DNA of 64,000 bases from Ktedonospora formicarum (GCF_016587355.1 NZ_BNJF01000001.1:1054001-1118000), one strand, 5' to 3'. Positions 44,081-54,419 are shown, counted from the first letter of the stretch. Translations and numbers: made by a program. Notes: generated by a model not told the origin, from the letters alone.

Positions 44081-45403
44081 CTACTTTGCGGAGATCTGGT
44101 CAACGAACTGATAGTCAGTCTTGCCGTTGGCCTCAACGATCTGATAGATGGAGATGACCTTGTTGGAGGTATCGCCATTGCTATCAAAGGTATGATGGCC
44201 GGTAACACCGCTATAGTCAGTCTTCATCATCGCATCGATGACAGCCTGGCGGAAGGTTTTTCCACCGTCGGCATCGTTGGAGTCCTTAGGAGTCTTCGCA
44301 CCGTCACCGATAGCGCGCTTGATAGCCGCAAGAACGATTTTCATGCAGTCATAGCCACCCGCGCTATACGCACCGTACTGATCTTCACCATAGGTTTTGT
44401 TATAACTATCGATGAAGGTCTTAGCGGCAGGCAGGATGGTCTCGTTCACCTTAGCAACGGTTGCGTAAGTGGGAGCCCCCTTGGCGCCAATGGTTTTCGC
44501 GAAGGAGGTGTTCTGGATGCCATCACCACCAGCGAATGGCAGGCTTGAGGTACCCGCGTCGTTCTGCAGCTGCTGGCGGAACTGCGTGCCACCCTGGCTA
44601 TCGGTACCACCGAAGAAGACAACATCGGGGTGTGCAGCCTTGATGTTAGCAAGGGTGCCGCCGTAATCGTTGCTCTTCTGCTTACTCTCGCGGTTACCCA
44701 CGATTGTACCACCCAGGTTCTTCCATTCCTTGACGAAGATGTCAGCTAGGCCCGCACCGTAGACGGTTGTGTCGTCAACGACATAGGCTTTCTTGTAATT
44801 CTTCTTCTGGTACAGAAAGTCAGCGATCACGCTACCCTGATGGTCATCAGTAGTCGCGATACGGAAATAGGTGGTCTTGCCAGTGGGGCGCAGCGTCGGA
44901 ACCTTGTCCTGCGCACCAGAGCAGCCAATGTCGGCACCTTCACGTGTCAGACACTGGTTGGTGTTGGAAGGACTGATAAGGACGATAGGAGCCTGGTTCG
45001 CAACAGGCATTTCGGCCTGAGCAACAGAGCTATTGAAAGGACCCACAATACCCGCGACCAGCGCGTCGCCGATCAGCTCAGTAACATTTTTCTTACCGGT
45101 ATCAGGATCATAAACACCCTGGGCACCAACATCATCTTTTGGTACAAACTGGAATTTGTAGCCTGGGATAAAGTTCTGGTCATTAGCTTCTTTAACAGCC
45201 AGCTCCGCACCATTCTGCGCGGGCTTGCCGTTTGCGGTATCCTGGCCAGATACAGGAAAATCGGTCGCGACTTTAATGGTCGTGGAGCCAGCACCACCAT
45301 TGTTGCCAGTGGTAGACGTGCCAGGACCGCAGGCAGCCAGAATGGACAGGAGCAGCACAGTGCCCAATGCCAGAGCACAAATACGTGACCAACGTCGTTG
45401 CAT
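44081..45403 (-). CDS. livK: Branched-chain amino acid ABC transporter substrate-binding lipoprotein (LivK-like)
   Basis: The ~440-residue protein starts at ATG 45403 with AAGGAGG 11 nt upstream and has a lipoprotein signal ending LAAC. The mature part follows Peripla_BP_6 binding proteins: FPVSGQDTANGKPAQNGAELAV, VAGIVGPFNSSVAQAEMPVANQ, RIATTDDHQGSVIADFLYQK and GYDCMKIVLAAIKRA. It delivers amino acids or related ligands to LivHM. It is the first gene of the operon and is separated from livH by a 290-nt gap with repeat copy D. Confidence 0.9.
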   Translation of the reverse strand: MQRRWSRICALALGTVLLLSILAACGPGTSTTGNNGGAGSTTIKVATDFPVSGQDTANGKPAQNGAELAVKEANDQNFIPGYKFQFVPKDDVGAQGVYDPDTGKKNVTELIGDALVAGIVGPFNSSVAQAEMPVANQAPIVLISPSNTNQCLTREGADIGCSGAQDKVPTLRPTGKTTYFRIATTDDHQGSVIADFLYQKKNYKKAYVVDDTTVYGAGLADIFVKEWKNLGGTIVGNRESKQKSNDYGGTLANIKAAHPDVVFFGGTDSQGGTQFRQQLQNDAGTSSLPFAGGDGIQNTSFAKTIGAKGAPTYATVAKVNETILPAAKTFIDSYNKTYGEDQYGAYSAGGYDCMKIVLAAIKRAIGDGAKTPKDSNDADGGKTFRQAVIDAMMKTDYSGVTGHHTFDSNGDTSNKVISIYQIVEANGKTDYQFVDQISAK

Positions 45404-45838
45404 ATGCAAGTTAGCCTCCTTAGAAATAGAGCATTTTCCAAAATGCCACATATGAAAAACCAAGGAAGTAGGGATCAACAAAAAAACGTTCCGCATCGCT
45501 GAATTTGGGGTAAGCCGTAAGCGCCGGAAGAACATTGATGCCCTCTTTGAAGATAAGTACGCTATCCGGACTGTAAATCTCACCAGGACTGCAGAGTTTT
45601 TCCTCTCAGCTTTCCCCTCTCACTAATAAAGACTCCATCAATACGTAAAACCTGACAGTAATTTACGTTTTACTTTTGCCGATTGAGAAATCTCTTTCCC
45701 TTCCTCATCGCTGAGTAACGAGGCATCGTGTATTATACTATACACGTCTCACACCTTCGAAGCCATAGCTTTTTGTCCCCAAAATCCCCCAGTTAGAGCG
45801 AGTCCATATGAAACTTAGCATTAATCAGCAAGGAAAAA
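45404..45838. other. Intergenic region upstream of the liv operon
   Basis: The region holds a small perfect hairpin GCATTTT-CC-AAAATGC (45431-45446) 27 nt before livK, and a 20-bp operator-like inverted repeat at 45727-45746. No other structure was seen. Confidence 0.4.
45727..45746. promoter_or_regulatory. Operator-like inverted repeat overlapping a -10 box
   Basis: CGTGTAT and ATACACG flank TATACT. On the minus strand this contains TATAAT oriented toward livK. It may be the liv operon control region, but the -35 is weak and the leader would exceed 300 nt. Confidence 0.3.
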
Positions 45839-46450
45839 TCAATTATGGAATTTCAGCAAAGCTCGCTCAAAGGCTTCTACCACCTGACGGCGTGTCTCCT
45901 CACGTGTTCCACCATTCTCAATCACTTCATCGACCAGGGTTCTTTTTGGCTCTACAGGCGGTTGCGCCCGGATACGCTCCCAGGCTTCTTCCTCGCTCAT
46001 TGCGTTTCTCTGCATAAGGCGCTGTATTTGCTGCTCAGGCTGGCACACCACTAGCCATTTGACATGACAAAATGCTCCAGATCCTCCTTCCAATAGCTTC
46101 ACAGCGTCAAGCACAGCAATCCCTTCTGTGCTCACGCGTTTCAACTCGGCCTGGATCGCTAGAGTCACAGCTGGATGAACAATACTTTCCAGACGTTTCA
46201 TCGCTTCGGGGTCACGAAAGACAATGGCTCCCAAAATCTGGCGATCTACCTCACCATCTGGTCGAAGCACTCGCGATCCAAACGTATCCGCGATCTGGCG
46301 TGCAATGGGCTGGTCCTTCTCATACAGCCGATGCACAACGGCATCGGCATCGATGTATGCCTCCGCACCAAGCTCTAGTAGGAGCTTTCCAACAGAGGTC
46401 TTTCCACAGGCAATGTTGCCTGTCAAACCCAGGACATACGGCATTGGCAT
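45839..46450 (-). CDS. coaE: Dephospho-CoA kinase
   Basis: The 203-residue protein has the P-loop GLTGNIACGKTSVG, IDADAVVHRLYEKDQPI, the HPAV motif of the CoA-binding region, and LLEGGSGAFC. It phosphorylates the 3' hydroxyl of dephospho-CoA, the last step of CoA synthesis. Length is typical for CoaE. It stands alone, apart from the divergent caspase gene. Confidence 0.95.
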   Translation of the reverse strand: MPMPYVLGLTGNIACGKTSVGKLLLELGAEAYIDADAVVHRLYEKDQPIARQIADTFGSRVLRPDGEVDRQILGAIVFRDPEAMKRLESIVHPAVTLAIQAELKRVSTEGIAVLDAVKLLEGGSGAFCHVKWLVVCQPEQQIQRLMQRNAMSEEEAWERIRAQPPVEPKRTLVDEVIENGGTREETRRQVVEAFERALLKFHN

Positions 46451-46672
46451 CCCCTTTCAGTCATGCTAAGATGGCATATGCAACAATAATTAGCCGCTTG
46501 TTAATAGAACGAATATGAGGGTTGGTATGCACGCTTGAGCCAGAAGAGCGGCGTGAAGCCCAGACATCCCAAAAGTACCTGTGCATACCGGTTTCCTGCC
46601 TCCCCCTCAACAAGTATCGTACAATAACCAAATAGCCAGAACAAACCGAACACAGGATATCAAGGAGTTGAG

Positions 46673-48408
46673 ATGAGTAGGCGATTGGGATTAATCGTGG
46701 GCATTAATAACTATCAGGACCCCACTTTTCGAGCATTGAAATATGCTGAAAATGATGCCCGCGCGCTTGCCCAGTGGCTTGGCAACACTAAGGGAGGACA
46801 GTGGCCCCTGGCGATATACAGCATATTCAGGGGCAAAGTGTTACCCATGAACTGTTCAGGTCACTTCTTTCGCAAGTCTGCACACAAGTCGCGACACCTA
46901 ATGACCAAATCTTTATTTACTTTGCGGGGCATGCTTTTGTAGATGAGAGGAGCGGCGACGGCTATCTTGCTCTTGCAAATACCAATTACAAAGATCCACA
47001 AACAGCACTCCACCTGGGAACTCTTATGCGCCAGATCTTGCCTCAATGCCGCGCCTCTCAGGTTCTTCTGATTTTCGACTGCTTCCAGACTGGACGCCTT
47101 TGGAGCATGCGTCGCACATCACATTACGACTTTGCGCCATTGCTAGGCCGTACCCTCTCAGGAAGCCTTCAGGGAACGACCAGTCACATTTTAGGGCTCT
47201 CCTGTCGAGGCAACGAGTTCGCGGGTGAAACAGGAGAGCGGGGACTAGGAACGTTTGCCCACCGGATGATAGCAGCCCTGTGCGGTCCCGCGACTGATCC
47301 ACAGAGCGGGAAGATTACCTTTCAGCGAATGCAAAGCATTCTTAATCAAAGCAAGGATGAGCAGCATAAGCTGCATATTGTGGGGCAATTTCAGAACCCA
47401 TTTACATTTACGGGTGAAATGGCTCCCCCGGCTCCAGCACCTAACAGCATGCGCCAGGGCTCCTCTCCAACCCATGCGGCCCAGCAAGGTCTTATGGGAC
47501 AGGCGACAGCAACTCAGGTTGCGCCTCCACCTGAGGCGGCTCAACAGCCAAATCAGACAGAACAAAAAAATCAGCAGATTTCGCAGCTGCTCGCCCAGGC
47601 CCAGCAGTTGCTACAACAAAGCAATCAGCCCCAGGCACTACAACTAATCGAGCAAGCTCTGCAGTTAGATCCTGCCAACAGTGAAGCCCTCACATTAAAA
47701 TGCCAGGTCCTTGGCACGGTAGGGCGAACTGATGAAGCTTTTTCGACCGTCGATCAGCTTCTCCAGAGTGATCCCAATCATGCCCTGGGTTGGAGTATGC
47801 GCGCTGTCTTGCTTAATAATAGTGGGCAGTATCAGGCTGCGCTTGTCGCCATTGAACGCTCGCTTGAATTAAACCCAAACAATCCAGAGACCTATGGGAT
47901 CAAAACGAACATCATGGCAAGCTTAGCCACAGCCCAGAGCATCAAAGGAAGCCCAAGCACCCCTCTCACACCGAAACAACAACCAGAGAAACCCACTATT
48001 AAGGCTTTTTTTGGAAATCTCAGTCTCGAAATAGTTGGTTATATTATCAGTATTGGTGGTATGGGTCTGCTTGTGGCTCTCCCCTCGGTGCCGGCGATAG
48101 CGGGTCTGCTCATTGCCAGTATCGGACTCGGAATATGCTGCACGCAAGCCGCGCGTGGTGCCTTTCGACACGGCTTTAAGAGCGCGTTTTTCACGCTGTT
48201 ACTGTGTGTTCTCTCCCTGGCTCTCGTTGGTGGAGCTTATCAGTTCGGGAGCACACGCCTTATTGGCGTGTTCCAAAGCCGTCCAGCAATCGTAGAGCCA
48301 ACTATTTTCCTGGCTTTCTGGCTAGTGCTCACCAGCGTCCTGCTCTTCTTAATCGCCTTCTTTGGCTATTTCAGCGGGCTCATCAGGCGACTCACCAAGC
48401 GGCGTTAA
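46673..48408 (+). CDS. Frameshifted caspase-like peptidase (C14) with TPRs and C-terminal membrane helices
   Basis: Two frames make one ~578-residue protein. The first 50 residues are the caspase start (LGLIVGINNYQDPTFRALKYAENDA). After one extra C in the C4 run at 46805-46808 the frame reads QWPPGDIQHIQGQSVT and continues with the catalytic His in FIYFAGHAFVD and Cys in VLLIFDCFQTGR. A Gln-rich linker, about three TPRs (residues ~300-410: AQQLLQQSNQPQALQLIEQA) and four membrane helices follow. It is predicted to be a membrane-tethered cytosolic protease. The role is unknown, and no defence genes are adjacent. AAGGAG precedes ATG 46673. Confidence 0.8.
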
Positions 48409-48419
48409 CGCTCTCACTT

Positions 48420-48487
48420 TAACAGGGATTATAGGAAATGAGCTGGTTTGCCTCGGCAAACCAGCTCATTTCCTATAATCCCTGTTA
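48420..48487. terminator. 33-bp perfect hairpin with 2-nt loop
   Basis: Arms 48420-48452 and 48455-48487 are exact complements, the longest hairpin in the window. It lies 11 nt after the caspase gene and 25 nt before the convergent ABC-F gene end. Confidence 0.85.
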
Positions 48488-48512
48488 GGGATCTCAATTA
48501 GCAAGGAAGTTG

Positions 48513-50476
48513 CTAGCTGGCAACGTCCGCTAACTGTTCCCACTCCATAAGCAGTTCTTCAACTCGCGTCTTTGCCTGCTCATAGGCCTCATTTAGCTCT
48601 GTCAGGCGCTCGGCATTGGCCTCAAGCGCCGCTAGCGAGAGCTCTTCCTCTAAATCTTTGATCCTTGCTTCAGCCTTCTCCACATCCTTCTCTACATCCT
48701 CTATCGTGCGAACCTTAACTTTGCCTTTCCCTTTCCTGGGCGCGGGCTTTGTTGTTACGACTGGGGGCTGCTTTTCAGCTCGCGTCTCCTGCTTTTTCTC
48801 GCCAGCAGGGGCATTCGGCGAAGGGGAAGGTCGAGCACAAGCGGGCGCTTATACATGCGATATTCGGTATAGTTGCCCGAATATGGAATAAGGACACCAT
48901 CCTCAATGGACCAGACTTTCGTCGCCAGGCGATCAATGAAGTAACGATCATGTGAGACGAAGAGCAGAGTTCCATCATACTCGTTCAAGATTTCTTCTAA
49001 AAACTGGCGCGATTGCAGATCCAAGTGGTTTGTTGGCTCGTCCAAAATCAAGAAGTTAGCGCCCTGCAAAGTCAGCTTCGCGAGAGCGACGCGGCTACGC
49101 TCACCACCACTCAAAGCGCCGATAGGCTTAAAAACATCATCATTGGAGAAAAGGAAGCGTCCCAGAAAGGTTCGAGCCCCTTCTTCACTTAATGCGCTTA
49201 CCTGACGTATCTCATCCAGGATGGTACGCTCAAAATTCAGACCCGCGTGCGTCTGTGAGTAGTAACCAACACGAACGTTATGCCCAAGCTGTAACTGGCC
49301 ACTAACAGGCGAGAGCTCGCCAATAATCGAACGCAGCAGCGTTGTTTTCCCGGAGCCATTGGGACCCATCAACCCAATGCGATCTCCTCGCAAGAACTCG
49401 ATGTCAGCCACAGACATCAGAACCTTTGGCTCCTGCGTGACACCTACATCACGACGTGAGCGGGCTCCATAGCCGACCAGGAGTTTACGCGCAGACAAGA
49501 CAGTCGTTCCACTATCGGCAACAGGAGTGAGCTCAAAGCTCATGGACTGAAAGTTTTGGGGACGCTCCAGGCGTTCCATACGGTCCAGAAGCTTCTGTCG
49601 CCCACGCGCCTCTTTACTGCGTTGCCCAGCCTTATAGCGGCGTATGAACTCCTCAGTATGTGAAATGTACGCTTGCTGCGCCTCATATTCACGCAAGCGA
49701 CGCTCAATCCGCTCCTCGCGTAACTCTAGATACTTTGTATAGTTCCCCGGATACTCCTCAATACGCCCAAAAGCAAGTTCGATGGTTCGCGACACGATCT
49801 TATCCAGGAAATAACGGTCGTGAGCCACAATGACAATCGCGCCCTTCCAAGTAGAGAGATAGGTTTCCAACCATTCAAGCGCGTCAAGGTCCAGGTGGTT
49901 TGTTGGCTCGTCGAGAAGCAATACATCAGGCTCTTGTAAGAGGAGTTTGCCCAGGGATGCACGGGTTTGCTGGCCACCGCTTAGGTGTTTAAAAGGGCCA
50001 TTTTGCTGCTCACGCGTAAAACCAAGGCCATCGAGTACCTGCTCAACGCGGTTCTCATAGGTATATCCACCAGCATGTTCCAGGCGAGACTGCAATTCGG
50101 CATAACGTGCGAGAAGGCGTTCATAGAGCTCCTGGTCTTCCTGAACTTCAGCCATCTGCGTCGCCAGTTCGCCCAACTCGCGCTCCCATGTCTGAACATG
50201 AGAGAAAACCGTCAATAGTTCTTCGCGTAGCGTATTATCAGGCTTGAAATCGGCAACCTGGGTCAGGTAGCCAATACGAATGTTACGTGAAACCGCTACC
50301 TGCCCTTCGTCGGGCGTTTCCCGACCGGCAAGAATGTTCATTAAGGTGGATTTGCCTGCCCCATTTGGTCCCACCAGCCCTATACGATCATTGGGATCTA
50401 TTTGAAAATTGATGTTTGAGAAAATGCGTTCAGCACCAAAGGACTTCCCTAGTTGGATGATATTTACAATTGCCAT
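48513..50476 (-). CDS. Frameshifted ABC-F ATPase (Uup/EttA-like ribosome-associated)
   Basis: Two ATPase domains are intact in the main frame: LVGPNGAGKSTLMNILAG with LSGGQQTRASLGKLLLQEPD, then LMGPNGSGKTTLLRSI with LSGGERSRVALAKLTLQGAN. The frame stops at 48755 after an unnatural tail. One extra C in the C4 run (G4 on the plus strand, 48823-48826) opens a ~105-residue C-terminus rich in Lys/Glu with a coiled coil (DVEKDVEKAEARIKDLEEEL), typical of Uup, ending at TAG 48513-48515. Corrected length is ~654 residues. ATG 50476 (MAIVNIIQLGKSFG) is preferred. ABC-F proteins act on stalled ribosomes or confer antibiotic protection. Confidence 0.85.
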
Positions 50477-50983
50477 GTAAGCTTCACCTATAAGATCAAT
50501 AATGTTACTCAAAACCTCTGGCGCAGAGAATAGGCACGACAAGCCATGAGGTATAGATGAGAGAGTATGGTAGGGAATACATCACTCAGAAGTACATAAA
50601 CCGGAACAGAATCATATCTTGCGCATATTATACCATTGTTGCGCTACTTTTTCCTCGAACGAAGATCATCTAGGCTCTCTGAATCCCTTTAGGTCAGCGT
50701 CTACTCTGTATCTAGGCACTATTACCTGCTATAGCAGGTGCTCTTGAACAGGTAGCGTGGTTAATCCAAATAATCGGCTGATCTTTACAAAGAGACAGTT
50801 CGTCTATGAACAAACGATCAGCAAATAATGAAACACCGAAAGAGCTTTGCACAAAATCTTTTAGTAGCTCCGGGATATTTTGAGGGCTCTCTAGCGACTA
50901 TCTCAGGAACTATGATATACTGAATTAGCGTATCCTCTCTACCAAGAAAACAGCAGATTCATGACGACAAGCAGTTAAACGCC
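50477..50983. other. Divergent intergenic region
   Basis: This ~500-nt region separates the ABC-F gene from the pyrE cluster. It contains a perfect 16-bp palindrome, ACCTGCTATAGCAGGT (50724-50739). No promoter or attenuator was confidently assigned. Confidence 0.4.
50724..50739. promoter_or_regulatory. 16-bp perfect palindrome
   Basis: ACCTGCTATAGCAGGT is self-complementary and lies in the divergent intergenic region, 247 nt from the ABC-F start. It has the form of an operator, but the regulator is unknown. Confidence 0.3.
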
Positions 50984-51205
50984 ATGACACGCTCGCGAAA
51001 AGCTCAAGAGCTTCTTCGCAGCAGCGGGGTCCTGCCCCCGGAGGATGCCAAACTGATGCAAGCAGGCACGCCGCTAGAGCATATTTCCCAAGGGAACAAA
51101 CTTTCACGTGTTCGCTTGTGTTCACATGCATCAGGGTGTTTAGAGCAAAGAAAGGAGGCGGTGCGTCCTCTCTCTGTAAGGAGGATATACGCGCCGCAGT
51201 GCTAA
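50984..51205 (+). CDS. Possible small protein coupled to pyrE
   Basis: A 73-residue frame runs from ATG 50984 to TAA 51203-51205, and the pyrE GTG follows after one base. It has no good ribosome site of its own. The composition (QELLRSSGVLPPEDAKLM, then a Cys/Arg-rich tail) is not recognised. It may be a leader peptide or translational coupler for pyrE rather than a functional protein. Confidence 0.3.
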   Translation: MTRSRKAQELLRSSGVLPPEDAKLMQAGTPLEHISQGNKLSRVRLCSHASGCLEQRKEAVRPLSVRRIYAPQC

Positions 51206-51206
51206 G

Positions 51207-51875
51207 GTGGCAAAAGAGCAGTCCCTAGATAATCTCTGGTTGGCACAAATTCTCTTCGACCTGGGGGGCGTTCAATTCGGGAACTTTACCGTGAGTGAAT
51301 CGGCGGTAAGTTCGCCAGTCTTCATTAACCCCAAGGTCTTAATCAGTCATCCAACCGCCCTTCGTGTTGCCAGCAAACTGATGCAGCAAGAGATCCAACT
51401 GGCACAATCGCTACGCCGTTCGCGCGTCCACCCATTTAATGTGGTCGCTGGCGTTCCAGTTGGTGGCCTTCTCCTGGCAACCGCATATTCTCTTGAGAAC
51501 AACACCCCCCTTATCTATGCCCGAATTCGTCCCGAAGGAACTGGCAAACGTGGTATCGAAGGACGCTTCACCAAGGGGGATACATCTCTCATTATTGACG
51601 ATCTCGTCACTCAAGGCAGCAGTATCCTGGAAACTGCTTCGCTACTTGAAGAGAATGGTCTAACCGTCAAAGATGTGATCGTTCTCATCGACCGCGAGCA
51701 TGGGGCTGCGGAACGGCTACGCCGCCGTGGCTATAATCTGATGAGCATCCTTAAACTGGATGTGATGCTCAATCATTATATGTCAAAGGGTCTTATTTCT
51801 GACGATACCTACCGCACCTGCGCTGAATACTTACGTAGCAAACAAATCGAAAACGATACATCGCCACTCGGATAA
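51207..51875 (+). CDS. pyrE: Orotate phosphoribosyltransferase
   Basis: The 222-residue protein has the PRPP-binding motif SLIIDDLVTQGSSIL, the OPRT-type start ILFDLGGVQFGNF with VSSPVFINPKVLISHP, and the catalytic-loop region RPEGTGKRGIEGRF. It makes OMP from orotate and PRPP in pyrimidine synthesis. The GTG start lacks its own close ribosome site (AAGGAGG is 22 nt upstream), and the small frame before it ends one base earlier, so it may be translationally coupled. Other pyr genes are absent here. Confidence 0.88.
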   Translation: MAKEQSLDNLWLAQILFDLGGVQFGNFTVSESAVSSPVFINPKVLISHPTALRVASKLMQQEIQLAQSLRRSRVHPFNVVAGVPVGGLLLATAYSLENNTPLIYARIRPEGTGKRGIEGRFTKGDTSLIIDDLVTQGSSILETASLLEENGLTVKDVIVLIDREHGAAERLRRRGYNLMSILKLDVMLNHYMSKGLISDDTYRTCAEYLRSKQIENDTSPLG

Positions 51876-51898
51876 ATTTCCCAGAATAAAGCAGCACT

Positions 51899-51944
51899 AA
51901 AGGGAATGGAGGCACCATTTGCAAATGGTGCCTCCATTCCCTTT
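51899..51944. terminator. Perfect 46-bp palindrome (23-bp arms) between convergent genes
   Basis: The sequence is exactly self-complementary, starting AAAGGGAATGG. It begins 23 nt after the pyrE stop and resembles the palindrome at 11015-11060 in design (arms of the same length, no loop). Confidence 0.8.
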
Positions 51945-52053
51945 CTATCGCAATATGTCTGGCAAGAGCGCTAAGAATCCAGGTTGAATATACTTGTCGC
52001 TGCGAAAGTACAGGCCAGACATATCCCTGTCTCTTAGCTCACCATGACTGGCG

Positions 52054-52956
52054 TTATTCCTGGGGTGGCCTTCCTGGCTGCTGCGGTGGCACGGGTCGCG
52101 GCGCTGGAGCCGGAGCGGGTCGCGGCGCGGCTGGCGCGGACGGCGTATAGCGTGGAACGTCAACGTTCTTTTGTCCATTCGCACGATCAGGTCGCACTGT
52201 TTGTAGAAGCGGCTCAATCAGATCCATTGGCAGCGGGAAGATGATCGTTGAGTTCTTCTCGACAGCGATCTCTGTCAGCGTTTGTAGATAGCGCAACTGC
52301 AAAGCACTGGGCTGAGAACCGATGACTTCGGCAGCCTGGGCCAGTTGGGCCGAAGCCTGGAGCTCACCACTTGCATGGATGATCTTGGCGCGCTTCTCGC
52401 GCTCCGCCTCAGCCTGCTTCGCCATCGCGCGCTGCATCGACGAAGGCAACTCAATATCCTTGATCTCTACCGCTGTAACTTTTACACCCCAACCCTCAGT
52501 ATGCTCATCGATGATGGACTGTAGTTCCTGGTTGATCTTGTTACGATGTGCCAGCAGATCATCAAGGTCAGACTGACCCAGAACATTACGCAGGGTCGTT
52601 TGCCCAATCTGAGTCGTCGCCTGGATAAAGTTGAGTACGCGCACAACCGCCGCCTCAGGATTGACTACGTAGAAGTAGACAACCGCCGTAACCTTAATGG
52701 TAATGTTATCGCGCGTAATGACTTCTTGCGCTGGTACATTAAGAGTCACAATACGCAAATCGACCTTGATCATACGCGAGATGATAGGCGCAATAAAAAT
52801 TACGCCTGGTCCTCGCGCACCGACCAATTTGCCAAGGGTAAAGACAACACCACGCTCGTACTCCTGCACAATACGAATGCTAGAGAAGAGTAAGATGATG
52901 AACACAATCAGCACGACGAACAATACGAACGCGCCGAATCCATAAAGGGCCTCCAT
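52054..52956 (-). CDS. Stomatin/slipin-type SPFH-domain membrane protein
   Basis: The 300-residue protein has an N-terminal membrane helix (residues ~5-27), an SPFH domain with [17 protein letters not shown] and [18 protein letters not shown], and coiled-coil helices to ~250. The Pro/Ala-rich C-terminal tail is low complexity. ATG 52956 follows TAGGAGG. It forms an operon with the NfeD-type protease gene, the classic pairing in which slipins organise membrane microdomains. Confidence 0.9.
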   Translation of the reverse strand: MEALYGFGAFVLFVVLIVFIILLFSSIRIVQEYERGVVFTLGKLVGARGPGVIFIAPIISRMIKVDLRIVTLNVPAQEVITRDNITIKVTAVVYFYVVNPEAAVVRVLNFIQATTQIGQTTLRNVLGQSDLDDLLAHRNKINQELQSIIDEHTEGWGVKVTAVEIKDIELPSSMQRAMAKQAEAEREKRAKIIHASGELQASAQLAQAAEVIGSQPSALQLRYLQTLTEIAVEKNSTIIFPLPMDLIEPLLQTVRPDRANGQKNVDVPRYTPSAPAAPRPAPAPAPRPVPPQQPGRPPQE

Positions 52957-53036
52957 TAAGAACCTCCTATACACGCCAGGGCGCTTTCGCGTCCAGCGAC
53001 ATATCTTTGTGCACAATCAGCTACACCATATGGCGT

Positions 53037-54419
53037 TTAATCGGGTGGCGCAATTTTGTCATCATCCCGCATATATGTAACAACCGGACGAACATGCAGG
53101 AGTAGACGCTCAACCGCGACAATCTCCAGGTTGACGCCACTATCAACTATTTGATCTGACGAGTCCAGGGTAGCGGCCCAATTCTCGCCCTGATAACGTA
53201 CCCGGCCTTCTGGCGTTAAAGGGGTAAGCGCGACCACATGCGCCCCAACCATGCCCTCCACCCCACTCCGCGCCTTCATACGCCGCACGCGCGCCGCAAA
53301 AACAACGATGGTCAGCCCAAGAAGTACAACGACAGCGCCCGCGCCATAGATAAACCATGGATTGAGTTGCGCTCCACTATAAGGTCCAGAGCTTCCGCTG
53401 TCAAAGAAGATCAACGAGCCTACTACGAGCGAGAGAGCCGCGCCAAGGGTTAGAACTCCATGCGTTGATAAGCGAACATCCAACACAAGTAAGACGAAAG
53501 ACAGGCCCATTAAGGCCAAACCAGCCCAATTTGGCGAGAGAGATCCCGCTCCAAACAGGAACAGGAGTAACGCAATGGAACCTGTAACGCCAGGTGCGAT
53601 GGCCCCCGGATGCGAGATTTCCAGGTAAAGACCTACCATAGCCACTATGAAGAGCAGAAAGATAACAGTGGGGTTAAGCAAGAACGTATAAAGCACACCA
53701 ACTGGCGTTTCGCTTACATCCTGCACCGTAACACCGGCAGTACTCAGCGTCACAGTTTGCCCTGAATACATTCTTATCTGGCGTCCATTCAGTTGCTGAA
53801 GCAAGACACCCAGATTTGGCGCACCGAGGTCTACAACATGCTCACGAATAGCCGTAGCATCATCATAGGAACTGGCTTGTGTTACCATCCGGGTCGCCAG
53901 AGGAATATTGCGTCCATATCGCTGCTGAATACTTGTCATAGAAGCCACAAGATCATTGGTAATCTTGGCCTTGAGGGTGCTCCCAATATCGCTACCCGTA
54001 CTCGTCACAGGACTGGCCGCACCGATACGGGTAGTTGGAGACATAGCAGCTACATGCGCGGAAAGAGTAATAAATGCGGCTGCGGACGCAGCCCTTCCTC
54101 CTCCTGGGGTCACATATGCCACCACAGGAATAGAGCTTGCCAGAATCTTTTGCGTCATACTTTTCATGGAATCCAGATCACCACCAGGGGAATCAATCTC
54201 CACAATAAGCATGTGTGCACCATCGCTTGACGCACGCTCCAATCCACGTGTGAGCAAGCGCAAAGAGGCGGAATTGATTTCGCTATTGAGTATTACTCGG
54301 TCAACATGCGCGCTTTCAAATTCTTTACCTTGTACGCTCGTCGAGGTTATCCCCAGAAGACACATTAGACCAAAAACAATGATGAAACCCACACGAATCC
54401 GCTGGTAAAAGCCGCTCAT
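53037..54419 (-). CDS. NfeD-type membrane serine protease (ClpP-class)
   Basis: The ~460-residue protein has a signal peptide, a ClpP/crotonase-like protease domain, 4-5 membrane helices and an NfeD OB-fold domain at the C-terminus. Catalytic positions visible are the Ser in GGGRAASAAAFI and the Lys in TLKAKITNDLV. ATG 54419 gives MSGFYQRIRVGF. It would cleave the C-terminus of the partner stomatin, as known for archaeal homologues. It lies upstream of the slipin gene in the same direction. Confidence 0.88.
   Translation of the reverse strand: MSGFYQRIRVGFIIVFGLMCLLGITSTSVQGKEFESAHVDRVILNSEINSASLRLLTRGLERASSDGAHMLIVEIDSPGGDLDSMKSMTQKILASSIPVVAYVTPGGGRAASAAAFITLSAHVAAMSPTTRIGAASPVTSTGSDIGSTLKAKITNDLVASMTSIQQRYGRNIPLATRMVTQASSYDDATAIREHVVDLGAPNLGVLLQQLNGRQIRMYSGQTVTLSTAGVTVQDVSETPVGVLYTFLLNPTVIFLLFIVAMVGLYLEISHPGAIAPGVTGSIALLLFLFGAGSLSPNWAGLALMGLSFVLLVLDVRLSTHGVLTLGAALSLVVGSLIFFDSGSSGPYSGAQLNPWFIYGAGAVVVLLGLTIVVFAARVRRMKARSGVEGMVGAHVVALTPLTPEGRVRYQGENWAATLDSSDQIVDSGVNLEIVAVERLLLHVRPVVTYMRDDDKIAPPD

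Noticed and set aside
50940..51206. PyrR-type attenuator before pyrE
   Set aside because: No PyrR anti-antiterminator motif or terminator with a U run was seen in the leader.
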